Source: CALREJ01 sp964533375 (lineage in GTDB: Bacteria; Patescibacteriota; Gracilibacteria; Peribacterales; Peribacteraceae). Taken from it: 64,000 nucleotides of DNA. The notes beneath the pieces were generated by a model. The model saw nothing but the letters and a program-made list of their open reading frames with translations, made no database searches and had not been told where the DNA came from. Made by a program: the position numbers and the translations under genes. Location of the stretch: assembly GCA_964533375.1 (NCBI GenBank), contig CAZHLW010000002.1, positions 124,001 through 188,000 on the forward strand, in the 5' to 3' direction. Of the stretch, positions 23,576 to 31,522 are shown piece after piece (position 1 is the stretch's first letter; each line of letters starts with the position of its first letter).

Positions 23576-24967
23576 ATCCGCCCCCTTCCTCCCAAACACC
23601 ACTACCACCGTCCGCCACAAAATCCACAAATCCAGCCACAGTGACCACTCTTCCACATACTTCAGATCCAGCGCGACTTCTTCGTCGAACTTCAGATCAG
23701 ACCGGCCGGAAATTTGCGCAAGACCCGTGGCACCCGGACGAACCGCGAACACACGACGTTGATAGCTGCTGTAGAGTTTTACCTCCTCCGGCAGATGCGG
23801 GCGCGGGCCTACAAGAGAGACGGAACCGAGCAACACGTTGATGAACTGCGGCAATTCATCCAGCGACCAGCGGCGGAGCATTTTTCCGACGCGTGTGACA
23901 CGGGGATCATTCTTCATTTTGAAGAGCGGTCCGTCCTTGCGGTGATTCTTTTCAATGAGCGCAGCCTTCTTCCCGTCTGCATCTTTGATCATCGAACGGA
24001 ATTTCAGGATTTTGATGCGCTTGGTACCTTCTTCTCCCACACGTTTGGATACATAGAAAACCGGACGGCCGGAATCAATCAGAATGGCGATGGCGATAAT
24101 CAGGAAAACGGGGGAGAGAAGAATGAGGGCAAGTAAGCTGCCGACGATATCGAACACACGCTTGCAGATACGTCCCCAGCCATCAAGCGGTGTCGGGCGG
24201 AAGCGGATCATCGGGAGCAGGCCCAGGCGTTCTACTGTCAGTAAGTGTGGCACATCCGCAAAGACCGGCGGCAGGAATGCGTAGCCGATATGGTTGCTGC
24301 GGCAGGCATCAATCAAAAGCAATGTGGAATCACTCTCCGGGTTTGGATCGGTCTGGAGCACAAGGTCTAGCTTCTGCTTGCCGTTCAGCTTCATGATGGC
24401 CTCCAGATTTGTGACATGTCCCAGGTACGCATACCGCGCATCGCGGGCCAGTGTGCGCTTGGCGCTCTCTGCAAGTTTCTGTTTCCCGATGGATACGACA
24501 TACCGCACACCAATGCCGGACCGCAGAAGTGAGCGCTGCAAAATAGTCACACTCGCGCGACCGAGGATCACAAACAGTGTGATGAAAAACGCGGAGTGAA
24601 TGAGGAGAATGCGCGAGAAGAAGAGCTGACGCTGCACGAGGAAAAACCAGACCATCACCGCAACAAGCCAGAGGAGTGTCGTAATGATGATGCGCCCGAC
24701 TTCATTCCACGCACTGCGCGTGGACTGGAGTGCATACAGCCCGATGATGGACGCGAGGACGATGTACACAAAAACGCTCGGCGTAATGAAGAAGCGCTCG
24801 TAGTACGAAAACGCCGGCAGGGTCGAAGCGGTATCAAGCAGTTTCACATAGGGAATAAGATCGATATTCGCCTCACGGAGTCTGTAGCTGAAAAGCAGCG
24901 CAGCAGTGACTGCCAGTGCATCCAGCGGAATACGCGCCAATCCAAAGAGGGCCTCGGACTTTTTCAT
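23573..24967 (-). CDS. Polyprenyl-phosphate sugar-1-phosphate transferase (exopolysaccharide initiation)
   Basis: 464 residues. Four or five N-terminal membrane segments (residues about 10-130) are followed by a Rossmann-like domain (VRYVVSIGKQKLAESAKRTL). The C-terminal bacterial sugar transferase domain begins KRVFDIVGSLLALILLSPVF and carries YVSKRVGEEGTKRIKILKFR, the basic LRRWSLDELPQFINVLLGS and the signature SLVGPRPHLPEEV, ending in PGATGLAQISGRSDLKF. Such enzymes put the first sugar phosphate on undecaprenyl phosphate at the inner face of the membrane. It would start glycans extended by the glycosyltransferases at 50-57 kb and flipped by the 53908 flippase, though it is not clustered with them. 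Confidence 0.93.
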   Translation of the reverse strand: MKKSEALFGLARIPLDALAVTAALLFSYRLREANIDLIPYVKLLDTASTLPAFSYYERFFITPSVFVYIVLASIIGLYALQSTRSAWNEVGRIIITTLLWLVAVMVWFFLVQRQLFFSRILLIHSAFFITLFVILGRASVTILQRSLLRSGIGVRYVVSIGKQKLAESAKRTLARDARYAYLGHVTNLEAIMKLNGKQKLDLVLQTDPNPESDSTLLLIDACRSNHIGYAFLPPVFADVPHLLTVERLGLLPMIRFRPTPLDGWGRICKRVFDIVGSLLALILLSPVFLIIAIAILIDSGRPVFYVSKRVGEEGTKRIKILKFRSMIKDADGKKAALIEKNHRKDGPLFKMKNDPRVTRVGKMLRRWSLDELPQFINVLLGSVSLVGPRPHLPEEVKLYSSYQRRVFAVRPGATGLAQISGRSDLKFDEEVALDLKYVEEWSLWLDLWILWRTVVVVFGRKGAD

Positions 24968-24975
24968 GTGCGGGC

Positions 24976-24981
24976 ATTGTA
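24976..24981 (-). promoter_or_regulatory. -10 box, near-leaderless sugar transferase
   Basis: Minus-strand TACAAT, 8 nt before ATG 24967. Confidence 0.45.
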
Positions 24982-25049
24982 CAACAGATTAAGCGGTTTT
25001 ATTGCATGGCAAAACTGGCGGTGCCACGTGATTGCGCAGCAATTTTACA

Positions 25050-25124
25050 TGGAGCCGCTTCGGGGATTTGAACCCCGGACCTACTCATTACAAGTGAGTT
25101 GCTCTACCACTGAGCTAAAGCGGC
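25050..25124 (-). tRNA. tRNA-Thr(UGU)
   Basis: Clean cloverleaf on the minus strand: acceptor GCCGCTT/AAGCGGC, D arm GCTC...GAGC, anticodon stem ACTCA/TGAGT with loop CTTGTAA (anticodon TGT), T arm CCGGG-TTCAAAT-CCCCG with canonical TTCAA, discriminator T and genomically encoded CCA at 25052-25050. It decodes ACA. Confidence 0.93.
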
Positions 25125-25130
25125 TTATAT

Positions 25131-25179
25131 AAGGTCAAGGTTGAGGAAAAGGTTAAGGCCCAATCCAAACCTTTGGGCC
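25131..25179 (+). repeat. AAGGTTA array and adjoining hairpin
   Basis: AAGGTCAAGGTTGAGG and AAAAGGTTAAGG (25131-25158) run into a 7-bp hairpin GGCCCAA...TTGGGCC (25157-25179). It lies between the divergent tRNA-Thr and rnpB. Confidence 0.6.
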
Positions 25180-25220
25180 TGTATCCTAGCTTTTACCCAC
25201 CTGGAAAGTCTATCCCTTTA

Positions 25221-25249
25221 TTGCCAATTTTAGGCATTTCCGGCATAAT
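25221..25249 (+). promoter_or_regulatory. Promoter of rnpB
   Basis: TTGCCA (25221-25226), 17-bp spacer, CATAAT (25244-25249). The predicted start at about 25255-25257 matches the 5' strand of helix P1. Confidence 0.65.
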
Positions 25250-25253
25250 GAGA

Positions 25254-25638
25254 GTCCTGCTCTTTTGATGATCGCGGTGAACCCTTGTGGTTTATCGAGG
25301 AACGTCCGGACTCCACTGAAACGCCATGCGGCTAACGGCCGTCGCTCTGCTCTAATCCATAAATGCAGGGTAGGACAAGTGCCACAGAGACGAGCCCCTT
25401 CATTGGGGAGTGAAACGCCACGGAGTACCGTGGATTGTGCAACACACGTGTATGCATAATCGGTAAACTCATGGTGGAGCAAGGAGGATTTGGGTTTTTG
25501 GAACCGGCGATGGTTTCGTCGCCCCATCTACCCCTCCGCACCGAGGCAGTCAGGCAACTGCTGCCCCAGAGAGATGATCATCCCCAACGTCGCCTTCGGG
25601 CTATGTCGGGACAGAATCCGGCGTACAAAGGGCAGGAC
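25254..25638 (+). ncRNA. rnpB: RNase P RNA
   Basis: The catalytic RNA of RNase P, which matures tRNA 5' ends. Universally conserved pieces are present in order: GAGGAACGTCCGGACTCC (CR-I, about 25298-25315), GCCACAGAGACGAG (CR-II/III, about 25381), GGTAAACTC (CR-IV), GAGAGATGATCATCCCC near 25570, and GACAGAATCCGGCGTACAAA (CR-V, about 25609). Terminal helix P1 pairs GTCCTGCTCTT (25254-25264) with AAGGGCAGGAC (25628-25638). Its own promoter and terminator bracket it. Length about 385 nt, bacterial type A-like. Confidence 0.95.
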
Positions 25639-25644
25639 AAAGCA

Positions 25645-25666
25645 GTCGCAGAAATGCGGCTTTTTT
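25645..25666 (+). terminator. Rho-independent terminator of rnpB
   Basis: GTCGCA-GAAA-TGCGGC, a 6-bp stem with GAAA tetraloop followed by six T. Confidence 0.9.
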
Positions 25667-25700
25667 GTTGAGCAATACATGGGAAAATTGTTAAACATAG

Positions 25701-25728
25701 TTGACAACTTCTCATCCATACATATACT
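25701..25728 (+). promoter_or_regulatory. Promoter of the 25798 gene
   Basis: TTGACA (25701-25706), 16-bp spacer, TATACT (25723-25728); leader of about 65 nt. Confidence 0.65.
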
Positions 25729-25797
25729 CCGCGCACTGTGGCCATATTGTTGGCCTGTTTCACGTTTCTACGATCATTGAAAGGCACTGGTATAACG

Positions 25798-26259
25798 ATG
25801 ATGATGGCTGCCCCTCCTGAGACAAGGATGCGCTCGTTTGTAACAAAAGGACGGCGTAGGGCCATCCTGTCAGAACTGATTGAGGCGACTGATCTCGCAC
25901 CGCAATCCGTTACGATTGAAAGGATTTTGTCGAACGAACAAGGTCTTGCAGCAGAACAAGAAGTGGGGCTCACGAGCACCATCTTCGAATTTCACCCGCT
26001 GGACCCACACGCCCAATGTCTCGTTCCTGGCAAGAAGCCACTGACCCCTCTGACATTCCTGGAATTACTGTTCCTCATGCAGGATCAACCGGAAGAATTT
26101 ACACAGTTCATGCAAGAGATCGATCTGGTCGTGACTACTCGAAAAGCCCCGATCGTTGTACACCGCGACAGCCAAGGCGATTTTCACTTGTTGAAAATGT
26201 CGAGCCAGGAACCGCGGGATCCAAAGCCTTTTTATGTTGGAGGATTTCACATCCAGTAA
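25798..26259 (+). CDS. Hypothetical protein, first of three small unknown genes after rnpB
   Basis: 153 residues, no family recognised. Features: basic N-terminus (RMRSFVTKGRRRAILSELIE), a mixed centre (TSTIFEFHPLDPHAQCLVPG), the helical TPLTFLELLFLMQDQPEEF, and beta strands IDLVVTTRKAPIVVHRD. No signal peptide. The start is placed at the ATG cluster 25798-25806 because the upstream GTG at 25738 falls at the predicted transcription start with no support. A strong hairpin follows at 26291. It forms a set with the next two genes: same strand, similar size, each with its own TTGACA promoter and terminator. Confidence 0.55.
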   Translation: MMMAAPPETRMRSFVTKGRRRAILSELIEATDLAPQSVTIERILSNEQGLAAEQEVGLTSTIFEFHPLDPHAQCLVPGKKPLTPLTFLELLFLMQDQPEEFTQFMQEIDLVVTTRKAPIVVHRDSQGDFHLLKMSSQEPRDPKPFYVGGFHIQ

Positions 26260-26290
26260 GAACGAAACCGACCAATACGTCCACAGGTCC

Positions 26291-26321
26291 GCCGCCCAGC
26301 CTCATTCCCGAGGCTGGCGGC
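26291..26321 (+). terminator. Strong hairpin after the 25798 gene
   Basis: GCCGCC(C)AGCCTC pairs with GAGGCTGGCGGC over 12 bp with a single bulged C and a six-base loop. No T-run follows, so termination is inferred from stability and position. Confidence 0.55.
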
Positions 26322-26333
26322 CCAACCAAATTC

Positions 26334-26361
26334 TTGACAAATATTCCTCACTTTTTACTAT
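26334..26361 (+). promoter_or_regulatory. Promoter of the 26471 gene, related to 26997-27025
   Basis: TTGACA (26334-26339), 16-bp spacer, TACTAT. The sequence from TTGACA through CCTCACTT, ATAG and CTTTGGACAG (to 26382) aligns with the promoter/leader at 26997-27045. Confidence 0.7.
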
Positions 26362-26470
26362 AGGGCCCCGCTCTTTGGACAGTATTGTTTTCTGCTTCCT
26401 GCGCTGTGCTCACACTTGAGGGTGGCGCTGGGAGAGGATGTCTTTATGTTTTCATTGAAGGAGTACCTGA

Positions 26471-26911
26471 TTGAGCAGTGTCATTATTGGATTTGAAAGC
26501 GATGATGCACTGTCACTGGCATCAGCACTGGGGCTGTTCTTTGAGTGCTCTTGTGACGTTGAAGGCCAGTTGCGGGCAATGATTTTTGCCATCCACAGAG
26601 AACCTCACATTGCCGTCTTGAAAGGACGACGGCTGCCAAGCTTACTTTCCGGAATTGCATTCGATGACATCGGCGAGGAATTTTTGCTGGTTAGCAGCAG
26701 CTGTTCGCTATCGATGAAGCGGGCGGAGAATTGCATTTTTAGCTCCGTCATCCGTATCCGCTTTTTCGATGATGATTGCACTGCAGCTGAGCGTTGCATT
26801 GCCATTCTCGAACAGACACCTCTGCGGCATCTCCGCCTGAACGAAGAAGCGACCACGCTGGAAACTGTCCGGCACACACTGTGCAGCGACGTACAACTCA
26901 TGAACACCTAA
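26471..26911 (+). CDS. Hypothetical protein, second of the post-rnpB set
   Basis: 146 residues, unknown. A TTG start is chosen because AAGGAG (26458-26463) lies 7 nt upstream, a rare clear Shine-Dalgarno site in this window. Sequence features: VIIGFESDDALSLASALGLF, a central strand CDVEGQLRAMIFAIHREPHI, FFDDDCTAAERCIAILEQTP and a C-terminal helix. Six cysteines are scattered. The length and the final strand-helix order resemble the next gene, but identity is too low to call paralogy by eye. Followed by a terminator. Confidence 0.55.
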   Translation: MSSVIIGFESDDALSLASALGLFFECSCDVEGQLRAMIFAIHREPHIAVLKGRRLPSLLSGIAFDDIGEEFLLVSSSCSLSMKRAENCIFSSVIRIRFFDDDCTAAERCIAILEQTPLRHLRLNEEATTLETVRHTLCSDVQLMNT

Positions 26912-26933
26912 CATAGAGAGCGCTTTCCCTTCG

Positions 26934-26963
26934 AACTCCGACGACACCTTTGTCGCCGGAGTT
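26934..26963 (+). terminator. Terminator-like hairpin after the 26471 gene
   Basis: AACTCCGACGAC pairs with GTCGCCGGAGTT (one mismatch), loop of six, followed by TTCTGTGTGTT. Confidence 0.6.
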
Positions 26964-26996
26964 TCTGTGTGTTATACGCCAAAAGAAAGCAGGGAA

Positions 26997-27025
26997 TTGA
27001 CAATAAAACCTCACTTCACCATAGT
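26997..27025 (+). promoter_or_regulatory. Promoter of the 27128 gene, related to 26334-26361
   Basis: TTGACA (26997-27002), 17-bp spacer, CATAGT; the leader continues with GCGATCTTTGGAAAG. It shares the ordered blocks TTGACA, CCTCACTT, AC-ATAG and CTTTGGA-AG with the upstream promoter. Confidence 0.65.
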
Positions 27026-27127
27026 GTCCTGCGATCTTTGGAAAGCGCCGTAAGGTCTCCTTCTTGCATCGCGCTTTTAAACGAGAATGATGCGAAGAGA
27101 AGATATGTTTGTCTTCTTACGTAACTT

Positions 27128-27577
27128 ATGAACGAACAGGAGGAAATCGTGGACAAGAGGTACTTGGGATTTGCAGGGCAGAGCTTGGAACTTGTTGGCA
27201 AAGCACTGGCGAGTGTTTTCCCGACATTTTTCAGCGCAGAGCATGGAGCAGTATTGCAGTGCTGCCTGAATGCCATTAACAATGGCATCAATGAGGACGC
27301 CTGTTACTCCAGGCTCGCTACTATCTGCAAAGCAAACAGCAAGCCTGTCGGATTATCACATCATCTTGGCAAAACAAACGTCGGTCTGGTGTTTTGTTTC
27401 AGTCCAGGAGAAGGTAAGGTCTGCGACATCACCATCAGCGTTCTGGAGCGGAATGAAGGCGAACTCATCTCAGTATTGGAAGTGTTGCAAGCAGTTGATC
27501 GGGATATGACTGTTGAATTGAACATGGTGGCAATGCCCGTTGGGGCCGCTCTCGATCAATTCGCTGTCATTGCCTGA
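27128..27577 (+). CDS. Hypothetical protein, third of the post-rnpB set
   Basis: 149 residues, unknown. The helical N-terminal half (LGFAGQSLELVGKALASVFP, VLQCCLNAINNGINEDACYS) is followed by beta strands (GLVFCFSPGEGKVCDITISV, MTVELNMVAMPVGAAL). No membrane segments. The transcript would begin about 95 nt upstream, in a leader resembling that of the 26471 gene. A 10-bp bidirectional terminator separates it from the convergent histidine kinase. Confidence 0.55.
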   Translation: MNEQEEIVDKRYLGFAGQSLELVGKALASVFPTFFSAEHGAVLQCCLNAINNGINEDACYSRLATICKANSKPVGLSHHLGKTNVGLVFCFSPGEGKVCDITISVLERNEGELISVLEVLQAVDRDMTVELNMVAMPVGAALDQFAVIA

Positions 27578-27620
27578 TCCGCGCACTTCACGATGAGATA
27601 TTATTTTATTTTTTCTTCAC

Positions 27621-27656
27621 AAAAGATCCTGGCGGCCGTTGCCGTTAGGATCTTTT
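27621..27656. terminator. Bidirectional terminator
   Basis: AAAAGATCCT and AGGATCTTTT, a perfect 10-bp inverted repeat with A/T ends suiting both strands. It serves the 27128 gene and the convergent histidine kinase, whose stop codon overlaps it. Confidence 0.8.
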
Positions 27657-29199
27657 ACTTTGTCTTCTTCCCGTTCACCGGAAAACTCACGGTGAAGATC
27701 GTCCCCTTATTCTCCCGGCTCTTGAATTCAATCGTACCGCCCAGTCGTTCGACAATGGACTTCGTGATGTAGAGCCCGAGACCATTTCCATCGGTATCCA
27801 TCTGGCGGACATTTTTGGCACGGAAGAAACGCTGGAAGACGCGCTTCTGTTCGGCTTGCGGAATACCGACTCCCTGGTCTTCCACCGTAAACTGCACTTT
27901 CGTTTTTTGGGATGTCAGACTGATGCTGATGTGTTTGCCCTTGGACGAATACTTCACCGCATTGCTGAGCAGGTTCTGAAGCACAATGCGCAGAAGCGTC
28001 GGATCGGTTTTCATCATCACCTTACGGCGCGGGGCCGAGAGCATGCAGTGCAAACCTGCTTCACCGGCCATGGTCTCACAATCTTTTTCCATTTCGCGAA
28101 CAAGGGTGCTGGCATCAATCATTTGCATTTCCGGACGCAACCCTTCGCCTTCCAGATGTGCAGCATGCAGAAGGGCTGTGAGCAGGTCCACCATGCGGAC
28201 AAGGCCGTGATCGATCTCACGCAGATACATGCGCTGGTCGTCGCTCAGGGATTTCTTGTCTTCCTGGAACAGTTCCACGTACCAGCGGATAGCCGAAAGC
28301 GGCGTGCGCAGCTGGTGTGATGCAAGGGTAATAAATTCGGACTTGAGGTAATCGAGTCTGCGCTCTTCGGTAATATCCTGCAGCACGATAATGGCGCCGA
28401 AGAACGTTTTTCCTTCGTTCAGCGGACTGACTGCCAGCAGCACCGGCAACATGGTGCCGTCCTTGCGCATGATGCTCCAGTGTGCGTTTGCAGGGGAGCG
28501 GAACTGATGGTGTTTCTGCAGACAGGTTGTGAGCGGATGGGTCATGGTGAGCGCAGAGCCGCGGTGGCCGCGCAAATCGAGAGCGGCAATGGCAGGAGTA
28601 TTCAGCACATCCTCGCGTCTGCGGCCGAGCATACGGGCGGCGGCGGGATTCAGTCCGGTCACTGTGCCTTTTTTATCAACCGTGATGACACCCTGATCAA
28701 TCCCTTCAAGAATGGTACGGTCGAGGGCGAACTGCTTGCGAAGCTCTGCAGTGCGGGCAGCAATTTCATGTTCCTGATCGCGGTAGAGGTGGCCCAGGCG
28801 CACGCTCATATCGGCAATCTGCCCTTCGAGCATTTCCACTTCGTCTCCGGTGCGGAGTGACTGCTGGATTTGCCAGTGACCCGGACGCAGAAGCGTCACG
28901 CGGCGGGCAAGTTCGCGGATGGGAGCAGACACTGCGGAGGAGAGCAGATATGCCAGAGCCACAGAAAGAAGAATGACCAGAAAGCCAAGTGTTCCCTGCG
29001 AATACGCAAGCGTTTTGAGGGCGGGCGACAGGGCGGCTGTGTCGATGGAACCTTCGAGCACTTTCCGTGCGGCAATATACGAGACAGTGGAAAACAGCAC
29101 GATGATAAAAGTCGTCAGAATGACTGCCTGCGTGGTCAGACGCCGCAGGATAGAGGTGCGGGGAGCGGCCGGCCGATCTGACAGAACCCGGATAGGCAT
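27655..29199 (-). CDS. Membrane sensor histidine kinase (HAMP-PAS-HisKA-HATPase)
   Basis: 514 residues. Two membrane segments (VILTTFIIVLFSTVSYIA about 27-45; TLGFLVILLSVALAYLLSS about 70-90) enclose a very short outer loop, so sensing is probably in the membrane or cytoplasm. HAMP about 88-140, then a PAS domain (ILEGIDQGVITVDKKGTVTG to LQDITEERRL). HisKA carries ITLASHQLRTPLSAIRWY with the phospho-His near residue 300, and HATPase_c carries LLSNAVKYSS (N), VEDQGVGIP (G1) and GNGLGLYITKS (G2). The response regulator at 38283 is the only one in the window, but the pilus genes lie between, so pairing is a guess. Confidence 0.95.
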   Translation of the reverse strand: MPIRVLSDRPAAPRTSILRRLTTQAVILTTFIIVLFSTVSYIAARKVLEGSIDTAALSPALKTLAYSQGTLGFLVILLSVALAYLLSSAVSAPIRELARRVTLLRPGHWQIQQSLRTGDEVEMLEGQIADMSVRLGHLYRDQEHEIAARTAELRKQFALDRTILEGIDQGVITVDKKGTVTGLNPAAARMLGRRREDVLNTPAIAALDLRGHRGSALTMTHPLTTCLQKHHQFRSPANAHWSIMRKDGTMLPVLLAVSPLNEGKTFFGAIIVLQDITEERRLDYLKSEFITLASHQLRTPLSAIRWYVELFQEDKKSLSDDQRMYLREIDHGLVRMVDLLTALLHAAHLEGEGLRPEMQMIDASTLVREMEKDCETMAGEAGLHCMLSAPRRKVMMKTDPTLLRIVLQNLLSNAVKYSSKGKHISISLTSQKTKVQFTVEDQGVGIPQAEQKRVFQRFFRAKNVRQMDTDGNGLGLYITKSIVERLGGTIEFKSRENKGTIFTVSFPVNGKKTK

Positions 29200-29219
29200 A
29201 GAATGTGTGTTTTCCTCTT

Positions 29220-29228
29220 ATTATAGCA
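29220..29228 (-). promoter_or_regulatory. Extended -10 promoter of the histidine kinase
   Basis: Minus-strand TGC-TATAAT (TATAAT at 29225-29220), 20 nt before ATG 29199. Confidence 0.6.
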
Positions 29229-29308
29229 AAAAAACCCGCTTTTCGGTAGAGCTGGGCAGGCAAGGGAAGCGTCACCTAAAAGAGCTTAAAATGCCCTATA
29301 AGCCCATT

Positions 29309-29767
29309 TTAGCGTGTAATACTGATGCTACCGCTGCCTTCGGCGCGGGGTGCCGAGACGGTCAGGCGGCTGTTTTGGTCCCGGCGGATAAAGTAGAGCG
29401 TCCCGGTTCCGGTGGGGATGGCCTGCGGATCCATGGGAATAGTCGATAAATACGCACCTGTCAGTACACGCAAATTCACACCGAACTGGCAACTGCCTGC
29501 CGTCACCGTACAGATTTCAAGCGGCGTGTTGCCCTGCGGAATGCCCTGGGGAAGAGTGCCCTGATGGTCGATGACATACTGGTATACGGCATTGAGGATG
29601 GTGTTCACATCACTCTGACGCTTGGCATTTCTGCCTGATGCCAACTGGCGCGTGGGACTGAGTGCGGCAATTACAATGGCAGACAGAATGGCTATCACAC
29701 CTATCACCAGCATAAGTTCGATGAGCGTGAAGCCCGCACGGCGCGACGCAGTGGAGGAAGAAGGCAT
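29309..29767 (-). CDS. Type IV prepilin (major-type)
   Basis: 152 residues. Class III prepilin leader ending RRAG, then FTLIELMLVIGVIAILSAIV with Glu at +5, the signature cleaved and N-methylated by PilD (encoded at 41092). The rest is a pilin globular domain with a CTVTAGSCQF pair and a C-terminal strand YFIRRDQNSRLTVSA. Residues after the helix (NAKRQSDVNTILNAVYQYVI) closely match the neighbour at 29861, so the two are paralogues. ATG 29767 is chosen because it gives a normal 11-residue leader. A terminator separates it from the upstream pilin. Confidence 0.92.
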   Translation of the reverse strand: MPSSSTASRRAGFTLIELMLVIGVIAILSAIVIAALSPTRQLASGRNAKRQSDVNTILNAVYQYVIDHQGTLPQGIPQGNTPLEICTVTAGSCQFGVNLRVLTGAYLSTIPMDPQAIPTGTGTLYFIRRDQNSRLTVSAPRAEGSGSISITR

Positions 29768-29800
29768 TGCCGCCCATGGTACCACTCTCTGTGCGCACAT

Positions 29801-29824
29801 AAAACAAAACCCCCTTGCGGGGGT
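29801..29824 (-). terminator. Rho-independent terminator after the 29861 pilin
   Basis: Minus-strand ACCCCC-GCAA-GGGGGT followed by TTTGTTTT. It ends the abundant pilin transcript before the second pilin. Confidence 0.85.
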
Positions 29825-29860
29825 CTTGCTTGCTCATAGGTTTGTTCTGAAGGAGAACGA

Positions 29861-30334
29861 TTAGCGCTGAACGCTGATCGTCACACCCTGCTCCGCGGTC
29901 GGAGCGTCAACAGTGATGCGTCCACTGGCATCCTTCTGGATGTAGTAGTACGTACCGCTGGAGGTGGAAGCGAGGGAAGGATCGCGGGGAAGCTTCACAA
30001 TGTAGGAACCGGTCAAAGAGTCGAGGCTGATGTAGCCTGCTGCCGGAGCCTTACATGCGGAGTCGCCGGATGCACAGATCTGGACGCGTGCAACAGCACC
30101 TGCGTTGTTCAGGGTGCCAGGCAGACGGCCGTTCTGGTCGATCGCATACTGGTACACGGCGTTGAGGATGGTGTTTACATCCGCGCGGCGCTGTGCGTTG
30201 CGAGCGTCACCCAACTGCTTGGTCGGGTTGATAGCCACGATGACAATGGATGCCAAGATGGCAATGATGCCGATCACGAGAAGAAGTTCAATGAGCGTGA
30301 ACCCCTTGCGTGCTCGGAGAGCAGAAAAACTCAT
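29861..30334 (-). CDS. Type IV prepilin (major-type), paralogue of 29309
   Basis: 157 residues. Leader MSFSALRARKG, then FTLIELLLVIGIIAILASIV with Glu +5. The shared helix NAQRRADVNTILNAVYQYAI marks duplication with 29309-29767. The globular part has a disulfide candidate pair (CASGDSAC) and a final YYYIQKDASGRITVDA strand. Probably the main structural pilin, since it has its own strong terminator and a leader of about 50 nt starting after a TACAAT box near 30390. In the cell it would be inserted in the membrane, processed by PilD and polymerised by PilB/PilC. Confidence 0.92.
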   Translation of the reverse strand: MSFSALRARKGFTLIELLLVIGIIAILASIVIVAINPTKQLGDARNAQRRADVNTILNAVYQYAIDQNGRLPGTLNNAGAVARVQICASGDSACKAPAAGYISLDSLTGSYIVKLPRDPSLASTSSGTYYYIQKDASGRITVDAPTAEQGVTISVQR

Positions 30335-30464
30335 ACAAGGAAGGGAAGAGAAGCGGGAGCGAACAAATGATTCGTCCCTGAGAGGCCTGTATTGTAACAA
30401 GTCTCTGCGCTGATGAATGTTTTTTGTCTTGACTGCCCTCTGAAACAGGACGGGTTATGCGCCC

Positions 30465-31109
30465 TTAAGAACATGTCAGCGGCAACGATGCTTCCAGACA
30501 ATCCTGTAGCGTCGTGTCGTACACCTGCCAGTTGAACGTATTTGCCGGAGAACAATACGGAGCAGCACAGGAAGAAATCGCGCCGACAGGTTCATCCGCC
30601 GGGAAGAGCGTGATGCTTGTTCTGAAAAATTCCCGGTATGAGTGCGGCTGCTGCAACCGCGTGATGCGCGACACGAAGAAAGAAATATCCACACTCGGGC
30701 GCGATGCCGATGCCGATGTGTTGCGCACGACAAAATCCGTCACGGCAACCTGCGATGAGGTGATGATTTCCTGGACCAGCCGCTCAATAATAATCACCGT
30801 TCCGCTGTTGCTGCCGACAATGACCGGATTGATGGAACCCGACGCCGTCTGCACCACCAGCACCGATCCGCTCTGCCCCATTGCAGGACTAATGATGCGC
30901 TCGCCGTTCCGGACGCGGTAGGTAATATTCTGCAGTGTCTGCACGCCGTTTTGTTCCACCAGTGAAATGGTCTGCTGCAGCAGTCTGTCTTCCGCCGCCA
31001 TGAAGAGGAGCGGGAGAATGGCGCCGATCACAATCCCGAGCAACACCGTAAAAATCATCAGCTCTACCAGTGTTGTTCCGGGCCGGCGCTTTGTGAGTTG
31101 AAAACGCAT
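30465..31109 (-). CDS. Minor prepilin-like protein (PulG/PilW-type)
   Basis: 214 residues from ATG 31109. The N-terminal prepilin motif is RRPG then TTLVELMIFTVLLGIVIGAI, with Glu at +5. The mature part has a long helix (LLQQTISLVEQNGVQTLQNI) and beta strands, ending with several cysteines (SSCAAPYCSP, QDCLEASLPLTC). The start overlaps the stop of the upstream gene as TGATG, so the two are translationally coupled. By position it belongs to the set of minor pilins that prime pilus assembly or form its tip. Confidence 0.82.
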   Translation of the reverse strand: MRFQLTKRRPGTTLVELMIFTVLLGIVIGAILPLLFMAAEDRLLQQTISLVEQNGVQTLQNITYRVRNGERIISPAMGQSGSVLVVQTASGSINPVIVGSNSGTVIIIERLVQEIITSSQVAVTDFVVRNTSASASRPSVDISFFVSRITRLQQPHSYREFFRTSITLFPADEPVGAISSCAAPYCSPANTFNWQVYDTTLQDCLEASLPLTCS

Positions 31110-31522
31110 CAGGGGCATTTGGTAAAGGCGGATACTTCCTGCCAGGAGGAAATGGTGATGAGAGGGAAGAGTCTGCTGATACTTATTTCCAGACGCCGTG
31201 TGACAGTGCCCACCGTACTTTCCACGCATACAATACGGTTGATGTTTCCTGCTCCACTTATTTTGCGGATCGTACAGTTCCCGTAATCAAGTTTAAATGT
31301 TTCATCACCCGCGTAGGTGGGATCCAGACGCAGACTCCGCAGCGTCCGCTCTGCACATACCTGTACCTGTTCAAAGCTGCGCATCGACCGTTCGACCAGC
31401 ACACCGTTCTGCTCCGCTGCCCATCCCAGAAGAAGAAGCGAGAGAAGCGTGGTAGACGCAATCGCCCCGATCATCAGAACCGTGACCAGGAACACGTAGC
31501 CGGAATGTGAACGTGTACGCAT
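31109..31522 (-). CDS. PilX-like minor pilus assembly protein
   Basis: 137 residues: short basic head (RTRSHSG), then YVFLVTVLMIGAIASTTLLS with LLLL as a single membrane helix, and an outer part with three to four cysteines (VQVCAERTL, NCTIRKI, VCVEST). It lacks a clear Glu +5 and fits the PilX N-terminal type rather than a full prepilin. Start 31522 gives a TGATG overlap with the upstream gene, matching the downstream junction. The family assignment rests on context more than sequence. Confidence 0.65.
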   Translation of the reverse strand: MRTRSHSGYVFLVTVLMIGAIASTTLLSLLLLGWAAEQNGVLVERSMRSFEQVQVCAERTLRSLRLDPTYAGDETFKLDYGNCTIRKISGAGNINRIVCVESTVGTVTRRLEISISRLFPLITISSWQEVSAFTKCP

